From: REEB85 sp018971455
Lineage (GTDB): Bacteria; Pseudomonadota; Alphaproteobacteria; Acetobacterales; Acetobacteraceae
NCBI GenBank assembly: GCA_028871195.1
Contig: JAGWNT010000054.1
Span: forward strand, 1 to 27,545
Reading direction: 5' to 3'
Length of the DNA: 27,545 nucleotides
The position numbers were made by a program, and so were the translations under genes. Shown here piece after piece: positions 1 through 8,850 of this stretch. Below the pieces are notes generated by a model. That model saw only the letters and a list, made by a program, of their open reading frames with translations. It made no database searches and was not told where the DNA came from. Position 1 is the first letter of the stretch, and each line of letters starts with the position of its first letter.

Positions 1-105
1 CTCGCGCCGCGCGACGGCGACCGGGGCGAGATGCGGGGCGCGGAAGGCCAGGGCGCGCGTCGAGGTGGTGCCCTGGTCGAGGGCGAGGACGAGGTCGGCG
101 GCCAT
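1..105 (-). CDS. glpK: Glycerol kinase, N-terminal fragment (runs off window)
   Basis: Only the first 35 codons are in the window. The start codon is at 103-105 (read on the minus strand). The N-terminus contains LALDQGTTSTRAL, the phosphate-1 loop signature of FGGY-family sugar kinases and very close to the glycerol kinase consensus. Glycerol kinase phosphorylates glycerol to sn-glycerol-3-phosphate in the cytoplasm. A good Shine-Dalgarno (AAGGAG) lies 5-6 nt upstream and fixes the start. The gene is divergent from the histidine kinase at 269. Another FGGY kinase, such as xylulokinase, is possible from this short piece, but the DQGTTSTR form favours GlpK. Confidence 0.8.
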   Translation of the reverse strand, partial: MAADLVLALDQGTTSTRALAFRAPHLAPVAVARRE

Positions 106-127
106 AGCAACTCCTTAACGTAACATT

Positions 128-140
128 CTGCACAGTGCAG
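128..140. promoter_or_regulatory. 13-bp perfect palindrome in the glpK / kinase divergent intergenic region
   Basis: CTGCAC-A-GTGCAG is a perfect 6-bp inverted repeat with a one-base centre, 23 bp upstream of the glpK start codon and in the 163-bp divergent spacer. This size and position fit a dimeric repressor operator or a small cruciform. No regulator gene is next to it and no second copy was noticed. The functional call is inference only. Confidence 0.25.
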
Positions 141-268
141 TGAGCACCGCCTGCGGGCAATTGCGGCGGGGCTTGCGGCACGCCTACAATCGTCAGTTGC
201 GCGGGCGGCGGGCGAGCGGCACCCGAATGAATCGTATGATTGCTGCGCCAGACAATGGAGTGTCGTGC

Positions 269-2497
269 ATGAGCGCCGAGCCTGCCAATGGCCGCGCCGG
301 CTTCCGCCCGACCATCAGCCGCTCCCTGCAGTGGCTGACCCTGCTGCTGCTGGTCCTGATCGTCTCCGTCACCATCGAGCGCGTGCTGATCGCCCGCAAC
401 CAGCTGCTCGGCTCGACGGCGGAACAGCTCTCCCGCCTCGGCACGGTTTTCGCCGAGCAGACCGACCGCGCGGTGGCGACCGCGGTTCAGATGCTGCGCG
501 GCACCGACGACGTTCTGGAGGAGATGCGGGCGCAAGGCCGCGTCGATGCGGCGCAGTTCGACGCCGTGCTGCGCGGGCAGCTCGGCGCCGTCCCCCAGGT
601 CAGCCAGATCGCCATCGCCGATGCGCGGGGGCGGGTGCTCTACACCTCCAATCCGGCCAGTCCGGATGCCGCCCCCTCGCGCTTGCCGGGGCCGGGGCTT
701 GCCCTGCTCGCCGGGCCGGCCGGTCCGGGGCTGGCGATCAGCGACCCGTTCCGTGACACAAACGGTCAGTGGACGGCACTGCTGATGCGGCCCATCCGGC
801 TCGCCGATGGTCGGGCCGGCCATGCCGTTGCATTTCTCAACCTGCCGTATTTTCAGGATTTCTTCCGCGCGATCCGGCTGAACGACAGCGGCAGCATCCA
901 GCTGCACCGGCGCGACGGCAAGCTTCTCGTGCGCTATCCGCCGAATGACCGGCTGATCGGCATGCGCGATGCGGGCGAGCCGCCCTTCGCCGGGATCCTG
1001 GCCCAGGCCGGGGCCGGCACCGCCATCCTGGACAGCCCGCTCGACGGGCAGCCCCGTCTGGTCGCCGTCCAGGCGCTCAGGCAATTCCCGCTGGCCGTCA
1101 GCGTCTCGATGCGCGAGGCGAGCGTGCTGGCCCCCTGGCGCCAGCAGACCTGGACGCTGAGCATCACGGCCCTGGTGGCCAGCCTGGTGATCGCGGCGCT
1201 GCTGCTGATGATCGCCCGCGAATCCCGCCGCGCCGAGCGGCTGCTGGTGGAATACATCGCGGCCAAGGTGGCGGCGGAGACTTCGGCCGGCGCCCTGCAG
1301 GCGCAGATCGACGAGCGTGAGCGCGCCGAGGGCGCGCTGCGCCAGGCCCAGCGCATCGAGGCGGTGGGGCAGCTGACCGGCGGCGTCGCGCATGATTTCA
1401 ACAATCTGCTCACCGTCCTTCTGGGCAATATCGATCTCCTCCAGCACAGCCTGGCGCTCGACCCGGTGAGCGGCGACCGGCTGCTGCGCATGCGCCGTGC
1501 GGCCGAGCGCGGCGCGGCGCTGACCGACCAGCTGCTGGCGTTCGCCCGCCGCCAGCCCCTCGCGCCGCGCGCCATCGCGCTGAACGACGTGGTGCGCGGC
1601 ATGACCGGCCTGCTGCAGAGCGCGATCGGCAGCAATATCGCCATCGAGACGCGCTTCGCCGACGATCCGTGGCCGGCGCTGGTGGACCCGACGCAGCTCG
1701 AGCTGGTGATCCTCAACCTCGCCATCAACGCGCGCGACGCCATGCCGCAGGGCGGCACGCTGCGCGTGGTGACGGCGAATTGCCGGCTCGGCCCGCCCGC
1801 CCACGAGGAGGAGCCGCCGGCCGGCGAATACGTCGTCGTGCGCGTGAGCGACACCGGCGAGGGCATGAGTGCGGAGGTGCGTGCCAAGGCGTTCGAGCCG
1901 TTCTTTACCACCAAGGAGCCGGGGCGCGGCTCCGGCCTCGGCTTGTCGCAGGTCTTCGGGCTGGCGCGCCAATCGGGCGGCGGTGTGCAGATCGAGAGCA
2001 CGCCCGGCAAGGGCACCACCGTTTCGGTGCTGCTGCCGCGCGCGGCGGGCGAGGCGGCCGAGCTGGCGGCGGCGCCGCATGCCGAACCGGCCGGCACCGC
2101 CAACCGGCGCATCCTCCTGGTCGATGACGACGAGGCGGTGCGCCAGACCACCAGCATGGTGCTCCAGAGCATGGGCCATCACGTCATGGAGGCCGCGAGC
2201 GGCGAGCAGGCATTGGCGCTGCTGGCGGCCAATCCCGGCATCGACATGCTGCTGACCGATGTGGCGATGCCGGGGATGAGCGGGCCGACCCTGGCCCGCC
2301 ATGCGCGCAGCCAGCGCCCCAACCTGCCCATCGTGCTGTTCTCGGGCTACGCCGACCCGCATGCGGTGGCGGACAACCCGCTGCCGCAGCGCATCATCCG
2401 CAAGCCCTTCCGCGCCGGCGATCTCGCCTCGCAGATCGAAACCGCCTTGCGCGAGTTCCAGCCGGCCGGCGGCGGCGAGGCGTTGACGCATTCTTGA
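269..2497 (+). CDS. Membrane-bound hybrid sensor histidine kinase with C-terminal receiver
   Basis: A 742-aa sensor kinase. One membrane helix is at about residues 20-42, a periplasmic sensor region (probably a Cache-type double fold) at about 43-293, and a second helix at about 296-316. The HisKA H-box holds GGVAHDFNNL with phospho-acceptor H375. The HATPase_c domain has N483/N487, the DTGEGM G1 box near 528-533 and FFTTKEPGRGSGLGL as F/G2 boxes. A receiver at about 612-735 has the acidic pair D619-D621, phospho-acceptor D664 (LLTDVAMPGMSG) and K712. The start at 269 is chosen because GGAG lies 8 nt upstream; ATG at 227 or 236 is possible but adds a basic, unconserved-looking leader. The HDFNNLL H-box and attached receiver are typical of alphaproteobacterial hybrid kinases. 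No separate response regulator or phosphotransfer gene is adjacent, so output and signal are unknown. Confidence 0.93.
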   Translation: MSAEPANGRAGFRPTISRSLQWLTLLLLVLIVSVTIERVLIARNQLLGSTAEQLSRLGTVFAEQTDRAVATAVQMLRGTDDVLEEMRAQGRVDAAQFDAVLRGQLGAVPQVSQIAIADARGRVLYTSNPASPDAAPSRLPGPGLALLAGPAGPGLAISDPFRDTNGQWTALLMRPIRLADGRAGHAVAFLNLPYFQDFFRAIRLNDSGSIQLHRRDGKLLVRYPPNDRLIGMRDAGEPPFAGILAQAGAGTAILDSPLDGQPRLVAVQALRQFPLAVSVSMREASVLAPWRQQTWTLSITALVASLVIAALLLMIARESRRAERLLVEYIAAKVAAETSAGALQAQIDERERAEGALRQAQRIEAVGQLTGGVAHDFNNLLTVLLGNIDLLQHSLALDPVSGDRLLRMRRAAERGAALTDQLLAFARRQPLAPRAIALNDVVRGMTGLLQSAIGSNIAIETRFADDPWPALVDPTQLELVILNLAINARDAMPQGGTLRVVTANCRLGPPAHEEEPPAGEYVVVRVSDTGEGMSAEVRAKAFEPFFTTKEPGRGSGLGLSQVFGLARQSGGGVQIESTPGKGTTVSVLLPRAAGEAAELAAAPHAEPAGTANRRILLVDDDEAVRQTTSMVLQSMGHHVMEAASGEQALALLAANPGIDMLLTDVAMPGMSGPTLARHARSQRPNLPIVLFSGYADPHAVADNPLPQRIIRKPFRAGDLASQIETALREFQPAGGGEALTHS

Positions 2498-2499
2498 TC

Positions 2500-2533
2500 G
2501 GCCGGCGCGCAGGCTGAGCTCAGCGCGCCGGCC
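2500..2533. terminator. Strong GC-rich hairpin directly after the hybrid kinase
   Basis: An 11-bp perfect stem (2500-2510 with 2523-2533) begins 2 nt after the kinase stop. The 12-nt loop itself contains the palindrome TGAGCTCA. No T-run follows, so it is not a classical intrinsic terminator. It could still attenuate transcription or protect the 3' end of the kinase mRNA, as GC-only hairpins often appear to do in high-GC bacteria. The next gene (2566) is on the same strand. Confidence 0.5.
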
Positions 2534-2565
2534 TCCGTGGCGCCGATCCGCCGGAGTTCCTGCGC

Positions 2566-3009
2566 ATGCCCTCTGATCACGTGCTGTCCCATCCCGAGCT
2601 TGCGGCCGCCGCGCGCCCTGGTCGCGCCCGCCCCTTCGCCATCGGCCCGCTGGCGGCCCAGGCGGCCCTGCTGGTCGCCGGCATCGCCGTCTCGACCGTG
2701 GTGCTGTTCGAGACCCATGAGCTGGCGACCCATACGCGCGCGCTCAGCGCCCTTGGCGCGGCCCTGGTGGTCGGCCTGTGGATCGCCACCGGCAGCTTCC
2801 GCCGCGACCGCACCACCAGCGCCGTGGTCTCGGTGGTCTGCCTGGTGCCGATCGTGCTGATCGAGAGCCAGTGGCTCAGCGCCAGCCAGAGCAACCTCGC
2901 CCTCGCGGTCGAGGCCGGCTGCGCCGCCCTGCTGTTTGCCAACAGCCTGCGCCGCCTCGCCATGAGCTTCGGCTGGCAGATCTGGCAGACGATCAAGCCC
3001 CGCCGCTGA
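2566..3009 (+). CDS. Small four-helix membrane protein, function unknown
   Basis: A 147-aa protein with four predicted membrane segments at about residues 26-48, 60-77, 84-102 and 109-128, joined by short loops. The C-terminus is basic (KPRR) and probably cytoplasmic. Start support: GGAG at 2553-2556, 9 nt before the ATG. No family motif is recognised. It follows the hybrid kinase on the same strand but is separated from it by a strong hairpin, so co-transcription is uncertain. It is convergent with the dipeptidase gene, whose stop lies 15 bp beyond. It may be an accessory membrane protein of the kinase, but nothing in the sequence proves this. Confidence 0.75.
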   Translation: MPSDHVLSHPELAAAARPGRARPFAIGPLAAQAALLVAGIAVSTVVLFETHELATHTRALSALGAALVVGLWIATGSFRRDRTTSAVVSVVCLVPIVLIESQWLSASQSNLALAVEAGCAALLFANSLRRLAMSFGWQIWQTIKPRR

Positions 3010-3024
3010 GCCGGAGGGCGGCGC

Positions 3025-4413
3025 TCAGCCGCCGCCCAGCCGCCCGAGCAGGCGCGCATGGCTGCGCATGCCCTGGTGGAAGCAGCGCAGCTCGAACTTC
3101 TCGTTGGGGCTGTGGATCTGGTCGTCCTCCAGCCCGAACCCCATCAGCAGGCTGTCGAGCCCGAGTTCGCGCTGCAGCGTCTCCACCACCGGGATCGAGC
3201 CGCCGCAGCCGATCAGCACCGCCGGGCGGCCATACTCGTCCTGCAACGCCGCCATCGCCGCCTGCACGAAGCGCGAATCGGTCGGGATCTCGATGCCGGG
3301 GCCCTCGCCGAACACGCTGAAGGTCACCGTCGCATCCGCCGGCACGCGAGCGCGGATGAACGCCTTGAAGCCTTCCACGACGCCTTTCGGGTCCTGCCCG
3401 GGCACCAGGCGGAAGGAGATCTTGGCGCCCGCCTCGGAGGGGATGACGGTTTTCGAGCCCGGCCCGCTATAGCCGCCCCATATGCCGTTGATATCGGCCG
3501 TCGGCCGCGCCCATAGCCGCTCCAGCGCGCCGCGCCCGGCCTCCCCGGCGGGAATGCGCAGGCCGACATTGCCGAGAAACGCCTCCTCGGCGAAGCCCAG
3601 TGCGGACCATTGATTGGCCTGGCGGGTGGAGATGTCGCGCACGCCGTCATAGAAGCCGGGTACCTGGATGCGGCCGGCGGCGTCCTTCAGCCCGCCCAGC
3701 GCATGGGTGAGCGCATTGATCGGGTTGAGCGCCGAGCCGCCGTACATGCCCGAATGCAGATCGCGCGAGGCCGCCTTGAGATCGACCTGCATATAGACCA
3801 TGCCGCGCAGGCTGGTGCTCACCGCCGGCGTGTCGATGTCCCACATGTTGGTGTCCGAGATCACCGCGATGTCGGCCTTGAGCTCGGCCTTGTTGGCGAC
3901 CACGAAGGGCTTGAAGTTGACGCTGCCGGTCTCCTCCTCGCCCTCGAGCAGCACGGTGATGCGGCAGGGCAGGGACCCCGTCTGGGCGTGCCAGGCGCGG
4001 AAGGCGCCCAGCCACATCGCGACCTGCCCCTTGTCGTCCACCGCGCCGCGCGCCACCACGCGCCGTCCGTGCGGCCCGTCGGTGAGCACCGGATCGAAGG
4101 GTGGGCTGTGCCACAGCGCCTCCGGGTCGGCCGGCTGCACGTCGTAATGGCCGTAATACAGCAGGTGCGGCGCATCGCCGCCCGGCCCGGGATGGTGGGC
4201 CACCACGACCGGGTGGCCGGCGGTCTCGCGAAGCCCGGCGGTGAAACCCATCTCCGCCAGCCGGGCAACCGCGAACGCGGCGGCCTCGCGGCAATCGGCG
4301 GCATGGGCGGGCTGGGCGCTGATCGAGGGGATGCGCAGCCAGTCGAGCCAGGTCTGCGTCGCGCCCTCGAAATCGGCTTCCAGCCGCGCCAGAACAGCCT
4401 CGGTGACACTCAT
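3025..4413 (-). CDS. M20-family metallo-dipeptidase (CNDP/carnosinase-like)
   Basis: A 462-aa zinc metallopeptidase of the M20 family, full length for the dipeptidase branch. Visible metal and catalytic motifs: YYGHYDVQP (H89 metal ligand, D91), ARGAVDDKGQ (D126 bridging ligand), LEGEEETGS (E159/E160 catalytic base and ligand), SDT near residue 188, and HSPNEKF with H434. A central dimerisation/lid domain contains DLHSG and GGSIP. Family members hydrolyse dipeptides or related amides in the cytoplasm; the substrate cannot be told from sequence. The start ATG overlaps the stop of the upstream aldolase-like gene by 4 nt (ATGA), so the two are translationally coupled. Confidence 0.93.
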   Translation of the reverse strand: MSVTEAVLARLEADFEGATQTWLDWLRIPSISAQPAHAADCREAAAFAVARLAEMGFTAGLRETAGHPVVVAHHPGPGGDAPHLLYYGHYDVQPADPEALWHSPPFDPVLTDGPHGRRVVARGAVDDKGQVAMWLGAFRAWHAQTGSLPCRITVLLEGEEETGSVNFKPFVVANKAELKADIAVISDTNMWDIDTPAVSTSLRGMVYMQVDLKAASRDLHSGMYGGSALNPINALTHALGGLKDAAGRIQVPGFYDGVRDISTRQANQWSALGFAEEAFLGNVGLRIPAGEAGRGALERLWARPTADINGIWGGYSGPGSKTVIPSEAGAKISFRLVPGQDPKGVVEGFKAFIRARVPADATVTFSVFGEGPGIEIPTDSRFVQAAMAALQDEYGRPAVLIGCGGSIPVVETLQRELGLDSLLMGFGLEDDQIHSPNEKFELRCFHQGMRSHARLLGRLGGG

Positions 4414-5054
4414 GCCTTGCTCTCCTGCTGGCCATAATTGCGGTAGCGCCCGTGGACCGCGCGCATCGCCGCGGCGTCGAGCAGCACGGGCGCGCCGGCG
4501 GCGCGCGCCATGAGATATTGCCGGGCCAACGTTTCCAGCCGCAAGGCGGCGGCGAGCGCCGCCTCGGCGGTGGCCGCGTGGCAGATCATGCCGTGATTGG
4601 CGAGCAGGCAGGCGCTGTGCCCGGCCATCGCGCGCACCACGTTGGCGGCAAGCTCGGCGGTGCCGAAGGTCGCATAGGCGGCGAGCGGCACGGTGGTGCC
4701 GCCGAATCCGGCGACATCGTAATGGAAGGCGGGCAGGGGCTCGCCCAGGCAGGCAAGCGCTGTCGCGCAGTCCGAATGGGTGTGCACGATCGCCATCGCC
4801 TGCGGGGCGGCGCGGTAGATGGCCGCATGCATCTGCCATTCGGAGGAGGGCAGCACCTTGCCTTGGTGGTTTCCGTCGAACCGCATCTCCACCATCCGCG
4901 CCGGGCGGGCTGTGGCGCCGGTGGCGCCGGTCGGCGTGATCAGCATGCCCTCGCCATGGCGCAGGCTGACATTGCCGGCGCTGCCGGTGATCAGGCGGTG
5001 CTCGGCGACGCTGCGGTACAGCCAGGCCACCAGGTCGCGCGGCGGAAGGGACAT
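4410..5054 (-). CDS. Class II aldolase/adducin-family protein
   Basis: A 214-aa protein with the FucA/AraD/adducin fold. Visible features: SAGNVSLR (phosphate-binding loop, about residues 25-32), SSEWQMHAAIY with the usual catalytic/metal-site Glu E72, and the zinc ligands H91 and H93 (HTHSD) and H154 (LLANHGM). Relatives include fuculose-phosphate and ribulose-phosphate aldolases/epimerases and methylthioribulose-1-phosphate dehydratase, which is of similar size. The choice cannot be made by eye. It is the first gene of a two-gene operon with the M20 dipeptidase (4-nt overlap). The 172-bp region upstream is shared with the divergent outer-membrane lipoprotein gene at 5227. Confidence 0.88.
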   Translation of the reverse strand: MSLPPRDLVAWLYRSVAEHRLITGSAGNVSLRHGEGMLITPTGATGATARPARMVEMRFDGNHQGKVLPSSEWQMHAAIYRAAPQAMAIVHTHSDCATALACLGEPLPAFHYDVAGFGGTTVPLAAYATFGTAELAANVVRAMAGHSACLLANHGMICHAATAEAALAAALRLETLARQYLMARAAGAPVLLDAAAMRAVHGRYRNYGQQESKA

Positions 5055-5226
5055 GGCGGCATATCAACCGCTTCGCGCCGTGTGCGCAATGGCGGTCCCG
5101 CCCGGGCCGGCCGGCGGCATGAGCCCGGCGGCATGAGCATGGCGCATGGCCGCTGCCGGGGCGGCGCCTAGGCGGCGATGGCGCCGGGGGCGTAGGGTGC
5201 TGCACCGCAACCAAGGACTCTCCCGC

Positions 5227-6759
5227 GTGACCCCAGCCCGCTTTGCCGTCCGCTCCCTGGCATGGGCCGCCGCCCCCTGGCTGCTGGCCGGCTGCACCAT
5301 GGGGCCGAACTTCCAGCGCCCGGCCCCCTGGTGGTCGCCCGCCCGCTTCACCGCGCCCGCGGCGCCGGCCGTGGCCAGCCAGACCGTTGCCACCCCGATC
5401 GATCCGCACTGGTGGACACTGCTCGGCGACCCGCTGCTGACCTCGCTGGAGGGGCGGCTCGATGCGGGCAATCTCGATCTGCGGGTGGCCACGCTGCGGC
5501 TGGCCGAGGCGCGGGCGCAGCTCGGCGTCAGCCGCGCCGCGCTCTACCCGGGCGTCAACGGCAATGCCAGCTATCTGCGTCAGGAGGCCAGCCGCAAGGG
5601 CGTGCTGGCCCTGGCGACCGCCGGCACGCCCGGCACCGGCGCCAACGGGACGGGCGGGCGGGGGGCGACGCCCAACACCTCGCTGTTCAAGCCCTACGAC
5701 CTCTACCAGGCCGGTTTCGACGCGAGCTGGGAGGTCGATCTGTGGGGCCGGGTCGCGCGCAGCGTCGAATCCGCCCGCGCGCAGGTCAGCGCCAGCGCCG
5801 ACAGCCGGCGCGACACGATGGTGACGGCGAGCGCCGAGCTGGCGCGCGACTACGTCGATCTGCGCGGCGCCCAGCGCAAGCTCGACATTACCCGCCAGAA
5901 TCTCGATATCGCGAAGCAGAACCTGCAACTGACGCAGGCCCGCGCGGCCGGCGGCATCACCACCGATCTCGACGTCGCCAACGCCGCGGCGGAAATGCAG
6001 ACGGTCGCAGCACAGATCCCGCTGCTCGAGGCGCGGGCGGCGAGCCTGATGAACGCCATCGCCTTCCTGCTCGGCGCGCCGCCGCACGCCCTCGAGGGAG
6101 AGCTGGCCACCGCCCGCGCCGTGCCCCCGGTGCCGCCGCTGGTGCCGGTCGGCGTGCCGAGCGACCTGCTCCGCCGCCGCCCGGACATCCGCCGCGCCGA
6201 GGCGCAGCTGCACGCCGCCACCGCCGATATCGGCGTCGCCGTCGCCGATTTCTATCCGCGTTTCGTGCTGGCGGGCAGCGGCTCGTTGCAGAGCGTGCAG
6301 TTCCACAGCCTTGGCGACTGGGCGGCGACTGCGTTTTCCTTCGGCCCCAGTGTCTCTCTGCCGATCTTCGAGGGCGGGCGGCTCACCCGCACGCTGGAGC
6401 TGCGCAAGGCCCAGCAGCAGGAGGCCGCCATCACCTACCAGCGCACAGTGCTGGCCGCGCTGCACGAGGTCGATGACGCGCTGACCGCCTACCGCACCGA
6501 GCAGCAGCGCCGCGCGCGGTTGGAGGCGGCGGTGGTGCAGAACCGGCGCGCCCTGGCGCTGGCGCGGGACCGCTATGCGCAGGGTGTGGCGGACTTCCTG
6601 CAGGTGCTAACGGTGCAGCGCGCGCTGCTGGCCGCCGAGCAGGATCTCGCCGACAGCACGACCGCGGTCTCGACCGACCTCGTGGCCCTCTACAAGGCCC
6701 TCGGGGGCGGCTGGAACGAAGCGGCGCCGGTGGCCGCGCCAGGCCCGGCCAAGGCCTGA
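5227..6759 (+). CDS. Efflux-system outer-membrane lipoprotein, NodT/OprM/CusC family
   Basis: A 510-aa TolC-like outer-membrane channel protein. The GTG start at 5227 is chosen for the AAGGA 9 nt upstream and because it gives a compact lipoprotein signal peptide ending in LLAGC, with lipidated C23. The mature start TMGPNFQRP is the family signature. Two OEP repeats follow, with long alpha-helical hairpins, the marker motif DLLRRRPDIRRAEAQLHAATADIG, and FPRF/GPSVSLPIFEGGR-type strand segments. Such proteins form the trimeric exit duct of RND tripartite pumps. No membrane-fusion or RND pump gene is adjacent, so this is an orphan duct probably working with a pump encoded elsewhere. It converges on recG with only 2 bp between stops. 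Confidence 0.92.
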   Translation: MTPARFAVRSLAWAAAPWLLAGCTMGPNFQRPAPWWSPARFTAPAAPAVASQTVATPIDPHWWTLLGDPLLTSLEGRLDAGNLDLRVATLRLAEARAQLGVSRAALYPGVNGNASYLRQEASRKGVLALATAGTPGTGANGTGGRGATPNTSLFKPYDLYQAGFDASWEVDLWGRVARSVESARAQVSASADSRRDTMVTASAELARDYVDLRGAQRKLDITRQNLDIAKQNLQLTQARAAGGITTDLDVANAAAEMQTVAAQIPLLEARAASLMNAIAFLLGAPPHALEGELATARAVPPVPPLVPVGVPSDLLRRRPDIRRAEAQLHAATADIGVAVADFYPRFVLAGSGSLQSVQFHSLGDWAATAFSFGPSVSLPIFEGGRLTRTLELRKAQQQEAAITYQRTVLAALHEVDDALTAYRTEQQRRARLEAAVVQNRRALALARDRYAQGVADFLQVLTVQRALLAAEQDLADSTTAVSTDLVALYKALGGGWNEAAPVAAPGPAKA

Positions 6760-6761
6760 GC

Positions 6762-8807
6762 TCAGCCCGAGCGCAGGGTGCGGAACGCCTTGGTGCGGTC
6801 GAACAGCCGCAGCAGCACGCGGATCGCCTGACCGCGCGGGCCGGTCAGGCGCGGGTCCTTCTCGATCAGCAGAGCGGCGTCGCGCGCGGCCATGTGCAGC
6901 AGGCCCTCGTCGCTCTCGAGATCGGCGAGCCGCCAGCCGGGCAGGCCGGATTGGCGCGTGCCCAGAAGGTCGCCGCCGCCGCGCAGGCGGAAATCCTCGT
7001 CGGCGATGCGGAACCCGTCCTCGGTGTCGCGCAGCATCATCAGCCGCCGCCGCGCCGTCTCGCCCAGCCCGTCGGCATGCACCAACAGGCAGAAGCTGCG
7101 CGCCCGCCCGCGGCCGACCCGGCCGCGCAACTGATGCAGCTGGGCGAGGCCGAAGCGCTCGGCATGCTCGACCACCATGACACTGGCCTCCGGCACATCG
7201 ACGCCGACCTCGATCACCGTCGTCGCCACCAGGATCCGGGTGCGGCCGGCGGCGAAATCGGCGAGGGCGGCCTCGCGCGCGGCGCCGTCCTGGCGGCCAT
7301 GCGCGAGGCAGACCCGTGCGCCGAAGCGCGTGCGCAGTTCCGCGAACCGCGCCTCCGCGGCGGCGAGGTCGCTCGCCTCGCTCTCGGCGACCAGCGGGCA
7401 GACCCAGTAGACCCGGGCCCCTTCCTCGACCTTGCGCGCCACCGCCTCAACGATGTCGGGCAGCGTCGCCAGCGTGTGCAGCGTGGTGTGGATCGGCTGG
7501 CGGCCGGCGGGCTTCGCGCCGAGGCGGCTGATCTGCATCTCGCCCCATTGCGTCAGCAGCAGCGTGCGCGGGATCGGCGTCGCGGTCATCACCAGCACGT
7601 CGGTGGCCTGGCCCTTGGCGCCCAGCAGCAGGCGCTGATCGACGCCGAAGCGGTGCTGCTCGTCGATCACCGCCACCGCCAGGTCGCGCATCGCGACCCC
7701 TTCCTGCACCAGCGCATGCGTGCCGACCACGATCGGGATCGTGCCGTCGGCCAGCCCGGCCAGAATACGCGCCCGCGCCTTGCCGGTGACCGAGCCGGTG
7801 AGCAGCGCCACCGGTGCGGGGGAGATCGCCTCCAGCGTGCGCAGATGCTGGCGCGCCAGCAGCTCGGTGGGCGCCATCAGGGCGGCCTGGCAGCCGGCCT
7901 CCACCGCGCGCAGCATGGCAAGCACGGCGACCAGGGTCTTGCCCGCGCCGACATCGCCCTGTAGCAGGCGCAGCATGCGCGTGGGCGCGGCCAGATCGGC
8001 ATCGATCTCGGCCAGCACCTCGCGCTGCGCCGGCGTCAGCGCATGACCGAACGCCGCCAACGCCCGGGCGCGCAGATCGCCCTGGCCGACCAGCGCCCGC
8101 CCCGGCCGGGCCCGCACCCGTGCCCGCACCAGGGCGAGCGCGACCTGGCCGGCGAGCAGTTCGTCATAGGCAAGCCGGCGGCGCAAAGCGGGTGATGGCG
8201 GCACGGCCGGGGCCTGGAGGCCGCGCAGGGCGGTGGCGAAATCCGGCCACGCCTCGCGCCTGAGCATGGCGGCATCGTGCCACTCGGGCAGCGCCGGCAG
8301 CCGAGCGAGCGCATCGCCCATGGCGCGCCGGATGTGCCAGGCGAACAGCCCCGCCGTCAGCGGCCAGACCGGCTCGATCCCCGGCATCTGCTCGGCGCGT
8401 TCGGCCGGCGCGACATGGTCCGGATGGGTCATCTGCCCGCGCTCGTCGAGCTTGCCGGAGACCAGCACGCGGGCGCCGACGGGCAGGCGGTCGGCGGGAA
8501 ACCGGCGGAAATAGACCAGCTCGGCGAAGCCGCTGCCGTCGCTGACCGTCACCCTGGTCGGCTGGCGCGGTGTCGCCGGCCTGTCGATGCGAACCACCTC
8601 GACGGCCAGCGTGGCAAGCTGGCCGGGGAGGGCGGCGCGGATGGTCGTGCGCTCGCGGCGATCGATGTATGAATCGGGCAGATGGAACAGCAGGTCGATC
8701 ACCCGCGTGCCGCTCACCGCGCGCGCCATCAGCCGCGCGATCGCCTCGCCGATTCCGCGCAGGCTGGTCAGGGGTGCGAAAAGCGGGAGAAGCGGATCGG
8801 GTTCCAC
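6762..8807 (-). CDS. recG: ATP-dependent DNA helicase RecG
   Basis: A 681-aa RecG, the superfamily 2 helicase that remodels stalled replication forks and Holliday junctions. An N-terminal OB/wedge domain is followed by the helicase core: Walker A GDVGAGKT (about residues 284-291), motif II DEQH (382-385), motif III TATPIPRT, and the RecG/Mfd-shared block ending in LAQLHQLRGRVGRG. The C-terminal FRLRGGGDLLGTRQSG and GW.LADLE segments belong to the translocation (TRG) region. A GTG start at 8807 gives the usual RecG length; no ATG is suitable, and the frame stays open to 8912 with basic, unconserved residues. It is divergent from sdhE with a 43-bp spacer, which must hold both promoters. Confidence 0.95.
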   Translation of the reverse strand: MEPDPLLPLFAPLTSLRGIGEAIARLMARAVSGTRVIDLLFHLPDSYIDRRERTTIRAALPGQLATLAVEVVRIDRPATPRQPTRVTVSDGSGFAELVYFRRFPADRLPVGARVLVSGKLDERGQMTHPDHVAPAERAEQMPGIEPVWPLTAGLFAWHIRRAMGDALARLPALPEWHDAAMLRREAWPDFATALRGLQAPAVPPSPALRRRLAYDELLAGQVALALVRARVRARPGRALVGQGDLRARALAAFGHALTPAQREVLAEIDADLAAPTRMLRLLQGDVGAGKTLVAVLAMLRAVEAGCQAALMAPTELLARQHLRTLEAISPAPVALLTGSVTGKARARILAGLADGTIPIVVGTHALVQEGVAMRDLAVAVIDEQHRFGVDQRLLLGAKGQATDVLVMTATPIPRTLLLTQWGEMQISRLGAKPAGRQPIHTTLHTLATLPDIVEAVARKVEEGARVYWVCPLVAESEASDLAAAEARFAELRTRFGARVCLAHGRQDGAAREAALADFAAGRTRILVATTVIEVGVDVPEASVMVVEHAERFGLAQLHQLRGRVGRGRARSFCLLVHADGLGETARRRLMMLRDTEDGFRIADEDFRLRGGGDLLGTRQSGLPGWRLADLESDEGLLHMAARDAALLIEKDPRLTGPRGQAIRVLLRLFDRTKAFRTLRSG

Positions 8808-8850
8808 GGGCTGACACTGGTGGGGGTGGCCGCTATATGACACGCCAGCG

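Noticed and set aside
4414..6465. Upstream extension of the minus-strand dipeptidase frame into a >1,100-aa open frame
   Set aside because: The conserved M20 protein starts at 4413 with an ATGA overlap. The extension is antisense to the aldolase-like gene's neighbour and the NodT gene and shows low-complexity Arg/Ala/Gly-rich sequence typical of GC-rich shadow frames.
6757..6771. CTGAGCTCAG palindrome between the NodT gene and recG as a bidirectional terminator
   Set aside because: Only a short palindrome formed by two facing stop codons; no extended stem or T-run.
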